Of a DNA stretch of 64,000 nucleotides, positions 1 to 8,887 are shown one piece after another. The position numbers were made by a program, and so were the translations under genes. The notes under the pieces are model-generated. The model saw nothing but the letters and a program-made list of their open reading frames with translations, made no database searches and was not told the origin of the DNA. Origin of the DNA: Planctobacterium sp047947135 (GTDB lineage: Bacteria > Pseudomonadota > Gammaproteobacteria > Enterobacterales > Alteromonadaceae); assembly GCA_047947135.1 (NCBI GenBank), contig CP170457.1, positions 2,728,001-2,792,000 of the forward strand. The letters are read 5' to 3'. Each line of letters opens with the position of its first letter. The first letter of the stretch is position 1.

Positions 1-1381
1 AATCACCCTGGCCATTGTAGTTAAACCAGTGCACTGTGCGTGAGGCACCTTCGTCTGTACCCAGATGATATGTAGTCCCGTCGCCGGTTTTTACTTTCCA
101 GCTGCCATCGATGCCGTTATAAGAAACATAAACAGATGGCATGTCTTCGACATAATAGCGCCCACCTTCGCCTTCAACGTTGGACTCAATCATTCGATAA
201 CCCGCGCCATTTAGGGTTAACCTGTATTGTTCAGGGTAGATAAATCCGGTGCCGTTACCATTCATTTTTACACCAGTACGTGTGATGCTGGTGCCACTCA
301 TTGACCAGCCGGTGCCAAACACCCCTTGTGGCGCATTCCTCGAAGCGCCCTTCAGGCTACCACTGGAATAGGAAATACCCACTCCTGGTTGCATGCCATT
401 TCTACCTTTGGGTACATCAAATTGATAGCTGTAACTGGCATCACCACTGAATAAAGCGGGGGTGGGTAATTGCCACTGCGGCGTCCATGAATCTGGTCGC
501 CATCCCGTTGTCCATTCTGAAAAGTGTATCGTTTCGGTACTTAATAAACCGGTTTCATGATGCACCGTGGTAGGTACCTCAATCCACGTTCCCGGTTGGG
601 TTTCATCTTCATAAGCGAGGTAAAAATGTCCACCTTTGTTTAAGTCAAATCCGAAATCACGGACATCCACTGCAATTCGAACGGGTTTTTCAAATGAGTC
701 GACAATGCTTCCGTCACTCTTGCGTGTCGCTTCCAGTTGAAACTCTATTAGATGTGCTCCTTGCTGGTAGGTGATTTGACCCGCGGCACCCTTGAATGGC
801 ATCTGGCTTGCGTTAGTGTTTTCTTTTACAGGCGTAAAATGAATATTGACCGGTTCAGCAAAAGCTCCCGGCTCCATAATGATATTCACTTTCCCTTCGT
901 CAAAGCTCAGGGTTTTGAAGGTGTTTGCCGAAAAACCATTGACTAATGGTGTTTGTTCCGCCCAGTTTATTTCATGATTAACTACATTTGCCCACGGAGA
1001 CATCAGTGTTTGGAGGTTTTCTGTTTTTGCGGGTGCAACATATTGAACCGAACCAGCCTGGTGAGCTGATTCAATAGCGTTTTCTACAAATTCTGGTGTG
1101 ATTGACAAAGGCAACGTGGGGGCCGATTCAGAGCCAATAGGACTTTCTGTAACGAAATGCGACAGTTGAAACCCAAGGGCTAGCGTTATACCTCCAACAA
1201 GCAAGGGATATAGCGATTTGGTTATATTTGATTTTATCTTTCTGAGTGAAAAAAAGTCATCGGATGCCAGGGTGGAATCAAAAGATATAGCCTGGTGCAC
1301 AGCAGAAGAAACGCTTGACTGAGTCTTTAGTGGATTAAAACTCCAATTTTTTACGGGTAGCATACCTTTTACATTTTTCAT
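1..1381 (-). CDS. SpvB/TcB-like Rhs-family protein, N-terminal part (runs off window)
   Basis: About 460 codons are open on the minus strand from an ATG with an AGGAG ribosome-binding site 8 bases upstream; the frame continues beyond base 1, so the C-terminus is missing. Residues about 57-77 form one hydrophobic segment, suggesting a membrane anchor or signal anchor. From about residue 307 the protein shows the SpvB/insecticidal-toxin-complex signature: VPKGRNGMQPGVGISYSSGS, then GVFGTGWSMSG, then ITRTG. This is the start of the beta-propeller/YD-repeat shell seen in SpvB, TcdB and Rhs-like proteins. Such proteins are usually several thousand residues long with a variable C-terminal toxin or effector domain, which cannot be seen here. 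The roughly 220 residues between the anchor and the shell are not recognised. The call is confident for the family; whether it is a toxin, an adhesin or a cell-wall protein is unknown. Confidence 0.8.
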   Translation of the reverse strand, partial: MKNVKGMLPVKNWSFNPLKTQSSVSSAVHQAISFDSTLASDDFFSLRKIKSNITKSLYPLLVGGITLALGFQLSHFVTESPIGSESAPTLPLSITPEFVENAIESAHQAGSVQYVAPAKTENLQTLMSPWANVVNHEINWAEQTPLVNGFSANTFKTLSFDEGKVNIIMEPGAFAEPVNIHFTPVKENTNASQMPFKGAAGQITYQQGAHLIEFQLEATRKSDGSIVDSFEKPVRIAVDVRDFGFDLNKGGHFYLAYEDETQPGTWIEVPTTVHHETGLLSTETIHFSEWTTGWRPDSWTPQWQLPTPALFSGDASYSYQFDVPKGRNGMQPGVGISYSSGSLKGASRNAPQGVFGTGWSMSGTSITRTGVKMNGNGTGFIYPEQYRLTLNGAGYRMIESNVEGEGGRYYVEDMPSVYVSYNGIDGSWKVKTGDGTTYHLGTDEGASRTVHWFNYNGQGD

Positions 1382-2110
1382 AGGTGTCGCTCCTGTCGCC
1401 CTGATTTAGGCAAAACCGCAAATTCGTATGAAGCAAATATGGACAAACATCCAAATGTTATTTTTTGGTGGTCAGAATTTCCACCGGGTTGGCTCAGCGG
1501 ATGCCCGGTTTTCGCATAGGTGGTTATCACTTTTATTCTCCTAACGGATGAATTACTCCCACAAGGCATTGGTTTTACAAAAGTATATTTACCAATAACA
1601 CTTGCATGTTTAGATCTCAGTATTTGCTTCAACCTCTGAAGCACAGAGTTATGCAGGCCAGCTAAAACCACTTTTTCAATGTGTTGTACTCATTCTTGTA
1701 TGGCTGTGTCTGACTAAAAACTCATCTGAAAGGTCAGAATATGGTCAGTAAACCTATGGTTGGTCGTTCTTAGTTATAAAACTGAACAGCAAAGAGATGG
1801 TTTATTATTTAAGGGTGCAAAGCTTAAATATTAAGTTTGGTTAGCTGACTCCTGTTTTATAAAATAGTTGTGAATTTTCCCTGTTTAAAATGAAACTTGA
1901 GGTTATGAATGAAATTCAAATCAGCTTTTGTCTCAGCAAAATAAAACTTCATAAATCAACCAGGTAATGCTTAGGAATATAAATGCGTAGAAGCTAGCTA
2001 TCGCCAGAAAGCGCAGCAACTTATTCATCTGTTAAGTCCGGTTTTTTAGGATTAAGACTAGTGTAGAGTGTCCTTAATAAATATCGTTCATAGTGATAAA
2101 TTTGGACACA
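1382..2110. promoter_or_regulatory. Gene-poor 730-bp leader region of the SpvB-like gene
   Basis: No convincing gene was found. The minus-strand leader contains a hairpin at 1483-1509 (six-base stem ACCGGG/CCCGGT, 15-base loop) about 100 bases before the start codon. A short open frame (1378-1671, minus) ends in an ATGA overlap with the SpvB-like start, but its composition is not protein-like. The rest is AT-rich and probably holds the promoter; no box could be fixed with confidence. Confidence 0.4.
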
Positions 2111-3367
2111 TTATATGTTTTGCTTGCAAGCTTCTCTATAGGCCGTGGGTGTTTGGTAGGTTTGTTTCTTAAAAGCCGAATAAAAGGAGGTTTTTGAGTT
2201 AAATCCGGAATTCATGGCTACATCTAAAATGTTGACCGGCGCATCCAGGTTCTGAGTCAATAGTTTTTTAGCGTAGTCAATTCTGTATGCGTTGATAAAA
2301 TTGAAAAAGTTGAGGTTTTCATTTTGGTTTATCGCCTGGGAAATATAATGGTGCCTGAATCCGGATATCTCTGCCAATTCAAACAGAGAAAATTTAGGTC
2401 TTAGAAATAGCTCTTCCTCTACGATGAGTTTTTTAACTTCTTCACAAATGAGTTTGCTTTCCTCTTCACTGAGTGCAGTTTTTTGATAACTCTTATTTTC
2501 ATCATCCTTTGATTTCTCTTGTTCTGGTGTGTTTGGACTCTGCTCGTCATCTGTATCCTTTTCTGTTGTTTCTTCAGTAAGCAGTTGATACGGGGAATTG
2601 GCATCAGAGAAAACTTGTGGTTGCTTTAATCCTTTAAAGCCCAAATAGAAAATACCCAAAACAATACAGACGTACAAAAGTTTGCCAACAAACTCGTTGT
2701 TTTCTTGCATGTAAATCGATGAGGCTACAAAAAAGAACACCAGCAAAAATAGAGATGTCATAAACCAAAGTACACCGCGTACCCACTTGAAATCGATAGA
2801 TTCGTGATACGAATAAGCGTCATCAATTATTTTCTCATGTCGGTAAAGGGTTTTAAAACTTGCAAAAACGTAACTACCAATTGAAATGACGCCAAGTACC
2901 AAGCCAAAAAATTCATAGAGTGCTAACCCGAGATAGGCGTCTCCTTCAACATTTTCTGAAAGTGAGTAGAACAACACATCTTCTGCCCCGTAGTTAAATG
3001 TGAGAAGAATGGCGATAAAGAGTGAAATAGACGCCGGAATAAAATGTACAATTAACCAATTACTCCAATTTTTTTTGACGACACCTATTAGTTTCAGAAT
3101 ATAGAAATAAATCAACGGGCCATATAAAAACTGGGTGATGTGATGAAAAATGGCGAGTTTTGGTAGGTAAGTAATTAGCCTTGATTCTAAGGCAAATTCC
3201 AACAGCATGTCATAGGCAAACAGGGCCAACACGGCGGTAAGCGCCACATTGGCAAACTTACCTTGCTTAACGGTACTAGCCAAACTAATTGACATAAACA
3301 AAGCGTGAAATATCCCGACAGCAAGCACCATGGAAAAAAGAGAATAGCTAACTTGCGTCACGCTCAA
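2111..3367 (-). CDS. Membrane-embedded AraC-family transcriptional regulator
   Basis: The 418-residue protein has two parts. Residues about 1-260 contain seven or eight hydrophobic helices, so the N-terminal half is an integral membrane domain. A charged linker rich in Glu, Asp and Lys follows (about 275-305). The last 100 residues form an AraC/XylS double helix-turn-helix (LFELAEISGF, then YRIDYAKKLL, then ILDVAMNSGFNSKTSFYSAFKK, the classic second-helix signature). This architecture is common in marine Gammaproteobacteria and Bacteroidetes, where the membrane part is thought to sense a ligand or envelope state; the ligand is unknown. The start is either TTG at 3367 or GTG six bases further in; an AGGA lies just upstream. 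It probably regulates a neighbour, but no target site was identified. Confidence 0.85.
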   Translation of the reverse strand: MSVTQVSYSLFSMVLAVGIFHALFMSISLASTVKQGKFANVALTAVLALFAYDMLLEFALESRLITYLPKLAIFHHITQFLYGPLIYFYILKLIGVVKKNWSNWLIVHFIPASISLFIAILLTFNYGAEDVLFYSLSENVEGDAYLGLALYEFFGLVLGVISIGSYVFASFKTLYRHEKIIDDAYSYHESIDFKWVRGVLWFMTSLFLLVFFFVASSIYMQENNEFVGKLLYVCIVLGIFYLGFKGLKQPQVFSDANSPYQLLTEETTEKDTDDEQSPNTPEQEKSKDDENKSYQKTALSEEESKLICEEVKKLIVEEELFLRPKFSLFELAEISGFRHHYISQAINQNENLNFFNFINAYRIDYAKKLLTQNLDAPVNILDVAMNSGFNSKTSFYSAFKKQTYQTPTAYREACKQNI

Positions 3368-3428
3368 TAAATCCTAAATCGAATAACAGGTTTGATTATA
3401 GAGCGGTAAGGTCGAGAAGCAAGAAAAG

Positions 3429-3446
3429 GCCCCTTCGCAAAGGGGC
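3429..3446 (-). terminator. Rho-independent terminator after the serine hydrolase
   Basis: On the minus strand a GC-rich hairpin (GCCCCTT, loop TGCG, AAGGGGC) is followed by TTTTCTT. It lies about 50 bases past the stop of the serine hydrolase and separates it from the AraC gene. Confidence 0.75.
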
Positions 3447-3498
3447 TGAAATCGTAATTATTTGTTAAATTACAAGGTTATAGGGCGTATGTTCTGTA

Positions 3499-4749
3499 TT
3501 ATTGGCTTTGAGAAGCGTCGAATCTGGTTTCTAATGCCAATGCTAATTCATGAACACCTGCAACCGAGGTGCTTTCTTCATTTTGTGTGTCATAGGAATT
3601 GGTCACCACAAACATAGCAATATTTTTATCGGTATTGATTGATGCAAATGCATACCATATGGAATTGCTACCATTGTGAAATAACCTTTCTTCACTGACG
3701 ACCCATCCCAGCGCATATTGATCAGCAGACTTGGATTCGTGTAGAAAATCAAAATCTTCCGCAGATAAAAATCCAGCAACATCTTCGTCTATTGCCCCTT
3801 GTAAATGTGCAGCAAGGTAATTTGCCATATCAGTTAGTGATGCGTGCACACTGTTGGCCGGACCAGCGATAGGTGCATTATCTGATACTACTTCTGTTGT
3901 TGGATCTACCGGATACCAGCGGCCTCCATCTTCGTCAGAAGCGTGTCCTACTGGTTGAGCTAAAATGCCTTGAGTGTCGGGGGCGCCAAAGCCAGAATTA
4001 TTCATTGCAAGTGGTGCAAATACATAATTTTCCATGAGTGATTCCCAACTAAATCCGCCAGCTCTTTCCAACATGGCTCCAGCAATTATGTAGCCTCCAT
4101 TGCTGTAGGCATACTCGCCTCTTGTAGCAGTTGCGTCGAAAACCGCCATTTTTTGCAACACTTCATAACGCTGGGCTGCTATATCTCTGTCATCATCAAA
4201 ATAGCTTTCAAGACCCGGAATATCGTCATAATCAAATTGCAGTCCTGAGGTATGTGCCAATAGCTCCTCAAGCCTGATGTCCTCGTGGGCTTGAATCATG
4301 GTTCCCACTAATTCAGGAAATATTTCGGCAAGCGTCGAATCCCAGCGGATCAGACCATCACGCACCAATGTAGCTGCTAATGTGGCGGTCATGGACTTTG
4401 AAACTGAACCCAGGTGCCATAAATCGTCTTTGGTGACTTGAATGGAGTCATTTGTAGAGCGCAATCCCATGGCGCTTTGTTCGACTATTAGTCCATTATG
4501 AACAAGAACTGTGGCTAACGCTGGTAAGTCATGTTCTTTTCTAAAGTATTCTACAACATCGTCCAGACGTCCGTCGCCCGCTACGCCAATGTCGAATGGC
4601 TGTTCTGCTGGTGGCGGTGATGGTTGTGGTGTGTCAACAATCTCGCTGGCCTTGTCGTCACTCCCACAACCGGACAGCCCTAAGATAGAAATAAGTGCAA
4701 GACTTGAAATTGTTTGTTTAAAAGAGAATTTTTGAGTGTTCGAGAACAT
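3499..4749 (-). CDS. Serine hydrolase of the class C beta-lactamase/penicillin-binding family, lipoprotein
   Basis: The 416-residue protein begins with a lipoprotein signal: a hydrophobic stretch ending in LSGC, with the lipidated Cys at about residue 28. A Pro-rich linker follows. The family active-site motifs are all visible: SVSK at 115-118 (nucleophile Ser and general-base Lys), AYSNGG (the Tyr-x-Asn motif), LLAHTSG, and a late HNGS element that replaces the usual KTG. Enzymes of this group (AmpC-like, EstB-like, D-aminopeptidase-like) hydrolyse beta-lactams, peptides or esters, and sequence alone does not tell which. The protein is expected to be anchored in the outer or inner membrane facing the periplasm. 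The start ATG has an AGAGG site 9 bases upstream. It is transcribed as its own unit and ends in a terminator. Confidence 0.85.
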   Translation of the reverse strand: MFSNTQKFSFKQTISSLALISILGLSGCGSDDKASEIVDTPQPSPPPAEQPFDIGVAGDGRLDDVVEYFRKEHDLPALATVLVHNGLIVEQSAMGLRSTNDSIQVTKDDLWHLGSVSKSMTATLAATLVRDGLIRWDSTLAEIFPELVGTMIQAHEDIRLEELLAHTSGLQFDYDDIPGLESYFDDDRDIAAQRYEVLQKMAVFDATATRGEYAYSNGGYIIAGAMLERAGGFSWESLMENYVFAPLAMNNSGFGAPDTQGILAQPVGHASDEDGGRWYPVDPTTEVVSDNAPIAGPANSVHASLTDMANYLAAHLQGAIDEDVAGFLSAEDFDFLHESKSADQYALGWVVSEERLFHNGSNSIWYAFASINTDKNIAMFVVTNSYDTQNEESTSVAGVHELALALETRFDASQSQ

Positions 4750-5084
4750 AATAGCATACCTCTTGATTGCATAAATAATGTACGAGTCGAAGTATGCGGA
4801 TGTTATAAGTTGTTGTAGTTCATAGTTATGAAAATGAACTGATTGAGCTGCTAGTTCTATTAGCAGGGAAATCGCTTATTTAGTACTTAGCGTAATCCAA
4901 AATTCAGAAATTAAAACGGATAGCCTTTGTAGGTATCTGATTTTAACAGTTTGATTAATATAGAATATTTTCATCGCTTAGCTTGCGTTGCAAATTCCTT
5001 CCGGAAAGTAAACTTCTCAAATGGGAAGTCGGAATTTGAGCTACACTAAACGATGAGTTTGTTAAAAAATAAAAACTCTTAAAA
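4750..5084. other. Intergenic stretch without a recognisable gene
   Basis: This 335-bp AT-rich stretch lies between the ankyrin pseudogene and the serine hydrolase, both on the minus strand. It must hold the promoter of the serine hydrolase. No gene, repeat or clear terminator was seen. Confidence 0.4.
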
Positions 5085-6066
5085 CTATTGTTTGATAAAT
5101 TGACTGGCACTCATACCATGTTTGTTTTCAATTGTTGCATCTGCCCCCAAAGCTTTTAGTTTTTGTGCGGCTTGGATTTGGCCTTCGAAGATTGCCCAAA
5201 GCATTGCAGTTGAATTATTAGTATCTACGGCATTTAGATTTGCTTCAGTTTTAAAAAGAACTTCGATAATTTCCAAGTGTCCGGTTATTGCTGCCAAATG
5301 CAAAGCTGTGAGATTCAAGGCACTTTTGTCAGCTATTGAATCGACAGAGGCCCCTTTTGAAATTAGCAGCTTCACCATGTCCAAATGACCATTTCGAGCT
5401 GCTTCCATTAACGGTGTAAAGCCTATATCGTCTTTTAAATTGACAAGATTTTTTCTTGATAGCATGGCCTTCACAATCTGTGTCCGGTTAAGTCTTGCTG
5501 CCCTATGTAATAGCGGCCTACCTGTTTCGTCTAACAAGTGGGCATTCTTAACAAGTTGCGCTAATACTGAAGTGCTAGAAACTTCTCCCGATTCAATCTG
5601 TGAAGCTAGCGTATCTACATTTTTAGAAATGCTGTCGTTGCAGTTTGCTTGTTTGCAAAGCAATGTAATCAGCTTAGGGAAACCTCTTCGTTTGGCAATT
5701 TGAACGGCGTTTCCATGACCGACAAGAGAGATATCAGCATTTTTTCTTAACAACCAGTCTGTTGCCTCAAAATGGCCCGCATAAACAGCCCGCATAAACA
5801 GCCCAATTAACGGCTGGATCGCCATTAACATCTCTCAGGTTGATATCTGCTTTATTAGCGACCAGCAATTCCAGCATATTGATATTGTTTGTATAAGCAG
5901 CATACATAAGCGCTGTTGCTTGCATGCCCTGTAATTCCTGAGCGTTAGCTGGAAATCCGTTTTCAAGTAATAGAGCAAGAATATTTGAATCTGGTAGTTG
6001 AGTGGCGGCAATAACACCTTTAAATTTTCATTCGCCAGTTTCAGGCATAAACGCTAAAAACCACAT
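5085..6066 (-). pseudogene. Ankyrin-repeat protein, disrupted
   Basis: Two minus-strand frames together encode one ankyrin-repeat protein of about 325 residues with repeats such as GFTPLMEAARNGHLDMVKLL and LTALHLAAITGHLEIIEVLF. The reading frame is broken twice. First, a 13-bp tandem duplication (5776-5804) shifts the frame; removing one copy restores an uninterrupted reading NWAVYAGHFEATDWLL. Second, after a plausible start (ATG at 6066 with GGAGGG upstream) the frame meets TGA after 12 codons, then continues as ankyrin sequence (KFKGVIAATQLPDSN). The downstream piece alone (5085-5831, 248 residues) could be made from an internal ATG and still carries several repeats. Ankyrin proteins bind other proteins; the partner is unknown. 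Either the gene is decaying or one lesion is reversible by slippage. Confidence 0.8.
5776..5804. repeat. 13-bp perfect tandem duplication causing a frameshift
   Basis: The unit GCATAAACAGCCC occurs twice in a row, preceded by CCC, inside the ankyrin gene. Its length is not a multiple of three, so it shifts the reading frame. Collapsing it to one copy restores the ankyrin frame exactly. Confidence 0.9.
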
Positions 6067-6176
6067 AAAGAGCCGCCCTCCCTAGGGTTTTCAGTTTTAT
6101 GTATTACACTGAAACTATGATCGAAATTCTTGTTCGTTTCGTAATTGTTACTAAGAATTAAGCTAAAAGAGGTGGG

Positions 6177-7721
6177 ATGCAGGAACGTATTTTGGTTGTT
6201 GATACACAACAAGAATCACGTGGTACTTGGCGCAGCCTCTTTTCGTTGATCGGTCGGCCCAATGTGCAGTGGCAATCCGACCTCATTGCTTTGTTTTCAA
6301 AAAAACAACACTTTGATGTTGATCTTGTCTTTGTCGCGGCTGACTTAGAACCTCAAATCAGTGGTTATGAATTGATCCGCTACTTACGCATGGAGAGGAT
6401 GGTCCCTTTGTGGTGCCAGTTCGTGGTGTTGTGTAGTTCAGGCAAATCCAAACCCGCCGCGACGTTTCAATCACTTGTGCATGTAAAACTTATTCATGCC
6501 CCGTTGTCATCAAAAGCGCTAAGAGACTTGGTAAATGCCAATTTGGCCAGCTTAAAATTGTTTAAGCCAGTATGGCAGAAGATAGAAAAACTTGGACCCA
6601 GACAGTTGGCGGGCGAAATGAATAAACTTAATTTCAATGCCACTGCTGAACCATTTAAAGAACACCTTGATAGATTAAAAGTCGACTTGTTCATGCGAAA
6701 CCGTGCTACTGGGCTAGCTACTTCGGCGATGCAACAAATGAAAAATCAGGAATGCAAACTCGAGCAAAAGTTAAACCTGGCGCTTGAGAAGGGTGAACAA
6801 GGTGAATTTACAGAGATTTCCAAAGAGCTTCTCAATCAACGTCTTTATGTTGATACCTGCCACCAAGGCGCGATATTAAAAGCAATATATAACGGTGACA
6901 ACAAAAAGGCACTGGTAAAATTTCGGGAGAACATTCAAAAAGATAAGAAGTTCTCCGACATTTTACTTGGCACCGTACTCATCGCGTTCAATGAAGGAAT
7001 ATCCAAAGCACTGGCGTTCCTGGAGGGCGAAAAATCCAAACAAAGTCCAAAGACACTTACTTTTTACTTGCTTGAGAAGTCTTACATACATATTTTTCTT
7101 TTGGCTTTTATCTTGGGAAAAGAGGGTAACATTCCAATAAAGGAGCTTGGTGCGGCTATTAAAAGTTACACAGAGGGCAAAGCGCTGACATACGAAGAAC
7201 TTCAGCTCAAAACACATCGTCCCTTTTTGCAATTAATGTTACTGGTATTTAAAAACGGCGATTCGACTGAGGGCTATTTCGAACTGCTTTATAAATATTT
7301 GCCTGGGTTGTCTCCGTTGCAACTATCAATCTTATTGTTTGCTGCCTTAAAGTTGGGCAGGCAGGATGCTGCATTCACTATTCATAAAAGGCTTGATGAG
7401 GCCATTTCAGGAATGGATGTGCATGGCATCAAACTGGCTTATTTGTTAACTCAGCAGCTTTTAATTCAAAAGTTAATGAGCAAAGAAATGGTGTTTGAGC
7501 ACCTGACAAAAATATCGGCGCACTACATTGAGAAAAACAAACCATTCTGGGCATTGGATAAGTATGCCTTTGTGTTTTCACATTGTGTGACGGATTATCC
7601 ATTTCAAGTTAACTTACTTAAATTAATGAAAGAGCTGTCTGTGGTAGCTTATTGGGATATGACTCAGCAACAGGTAGCAGCGCAAATCAAAAAATATAAA
7701 CTCACTCACGTTGGGGTTTAG
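6177..7721 (+). CDS. Receiver-domain protein with a long helical C-terminal region
   Basis: The 514-residue protein starts at an ATG preceded by AGAGGTGGG. Residues about 4-125 read as a CheY-like receiver: ILVVD at 5-9, a phosphoacceptor candidate Asp56 in VFVAAD, and a switch Ser in VVLCSS. The usual KP near the end of the domain is replaced by APLSSK, and the acidic pair is reduced to one Asp, so phosphorylation chemistry may be impaired. Residues about 150-510 are predicted helical, resembling tetratricopeptide-type solenoids, with no DNA-binding or enzymatic domain seen. Receiver-plus-TPR proteins occur in Alteromonadales and Pseudomonas as adaptor-type regulators. It stands alone, divergent from the ankyrin pseudogene. 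Function beyond signal adaptor is not known. Confidence 0.65.
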   Translation: MQERILVVDTQQESRGTWRSLFSLIGRPNVQWQSDLIALFSKKQHFDVDLVFVAADLEPQISGYELIRYLRMERMVPLWCQFVVLCSSGKSKPAATFQSLVHVKLIHAPLSSKALRDLVNANLASLKLFKPVWQKIEKLGPRQLAGEMNKLNFNATAEPFKEHLDRLKVDLFMRNRATGLATSAMQQMKNQECKLEQKLNLALEKGEQGEFTEISKELLNQRLYVDTCHQGAILKAIYNGDNKKALVKFRENIQKDKKFSDILLGTVLIAFNEGISKALAFLEGEKSKQSPKTLTFYLLEKSYIHIFLLAFILGKEGNIPIKELGAAIKSYTEGKALTYEELQLKTHRPFLQLMLLVFKNGDSTEGYFELLYKYLPGLSPLQLSILLFAALKLGRQDAAFTIHKRLDEAISGMDVHGIKLAYLLTQQLLIQKLMSKEMVFEHLTKISAHYIEKNKPFWALDKYAFVFSHCVTDYPFQVNLLKLMKELSVVAYWDMTQQQVAAQIKKYKLTHVGV

Positions 7722-7858
7722 ATTCAGTATGAGGGAGGAGATAAGGGTTGGATGACAGCTCAATAAACTGTACATATCAATTTGTGCTAATATCACTAAA
7801 GCGAGGATATGTTGAAAAGAGAACTCCCTTTTTTCATTAAACTCTGGATTTTCCGATT

Positions 7859-8782
7859 GTGGGCATCAAAAAACTCAAACATTGGCTAACGATTTGTTGT
7901 TCTATACCAATGTTTTTCTACATTTTAAATGTCCCTGCACAAGTTCCTTCAGATAATAAAAAATTAACCGAACATGCACCCAACATCAATGAAAAAATAG
8001 ACATCGTCCTGTTTGGAGATGATAGCTATGTTCCATATTCCTATGTTAATCATGATGGGCTCGTTGGTTTCTATCCGTCTTTAATAAACCGGGTTGCGGA
8101 AGGGCTCCCGGAGTATAGAGTCAGGCTCGCTCCTATCCCATGGAAACGCGGCTTAAAAAGAATGGAAAACGGTACTGGATTGGGTTTGTTTCCCCCTTAT
8201 CTTTTTGAAAAAGAACGGCCTTTTATCCGTCCCTATTCTTATCCCCTTTTTACCGAAGAAGTGACGGTCTTTTGCCGTTCAGACGTTTTGCAAGATAGCT
8301 TTAATGGTCAATGGCCCAGCGATTATTATGGCAAGACGATATCCACAAACCTGGGCTTCAAGTTATTTAAAAAGGAAATGTGGGAACCATTTAAATCAGG
8401 GGATATAAGCCATGTTGAGTTTCAGGGAACCGATGAAAACTTGTTTCAACTGGCTGTTACGGGACTCGCCGACTGTTACGCGAACGATCGAAATTCGATT
8501 ACTTTGGGGTTAAAAAAGCTTGAACAAAAACTGACGGAGCAGGGGCGAGAGCACCTTCTGCATCCTATTCAGGAAACCACAGTATTATTGCAACAACGTG
8601 GATATATTGGCTACAGCAAAAAATTCAGAAAGAATTTTCCTGATAGTGATAGGTTTATTGAAAGATTTGATGAAGCTTTAGAGCAATTCATTGCTAGTGG
8701 CGAATACAGGACATTTGTAACCAACTATTGGCAAGAGCAGGTTTATATTGATGCGGGGCTGCAATACACAACCCATGACTAA
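7859..8782 (+). CDS. Periplasmic solute-binding protein, family 3-like
   Basis: The 307-residue product has a signal-peptide-like start (basic residues, then LTICCSIPMFFYILNVPAQ) and then the lobe pattern of amino-acid-type binding proteins: IDIVLFGDDSYVPYSYV, GLVGFYPSLINRV, RLAPIPWKRGLKRM. No transporter permease or ATPase genes lie nearby. In Alteromonadales and Vibrionales many such stand-alone proteins exist with unknown ligands, some working as sensory partners. The start is uncertain. GTG at 7859 opens this frame but has no ribosome-binding site; an ATG at 7809 with GCGAGGA upstream is in a different frame that closes 27 codons later. A frameshift or translational coupling between the two cannot be excluded. 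Confidence 0.7.
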   Translation: MGIKKLKHWLTICCSIPMFFYILNVPAQVPSDNKKLTEHAPNINEKIDIVLFGDDSYVPYSYVNHDGLVGFYPSLINRVAEGLPEYRVRLAPIPWKRGLKRMENGTGLGLFPPYLFEKERPFIRPYSYPLFTEEVTVFCRSDVLQDSFNGQWPSDYYGKTISTNLGFKLFKKEMWEPFKSGDISHVEFQGTDENLFQLAVTGLADCYANDRNSITLGLKKLEQKLTEQGREHLLHPIQETTVLLQQRGYIGYSKKFRKNFPDSDRFIERFDEALEQFIASGEYRTFVTNYWQEQVYIDAGLQYTTHD

Positions 8783-8887
8783 AAAGCCTGCACTATGACC
8801 CGCATGATTGATGACAATAAAAAGGGATGCTAACTGTCATTGAATATCATTCTTTGTATTCAAAGAATACTTTACGACGTACAAACC

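Noticed and set aside
1483..1509. Possible riboswitch in the SpvB-like leader
   Set aside because: The hairpin is real, but the conserved c-di-GMP, cobalamin or guanidine riboswitch elements were not found, so it is only noted as a leader hairpin.
1378..1671. Minus-strand 97-codon frame ending in an ATGA overlap with the SpvB-like start
   Set aside because: The overlap looks like translational coupling, but the composition is not protein-like, no domain is visible and the sequence has the look of a leader.
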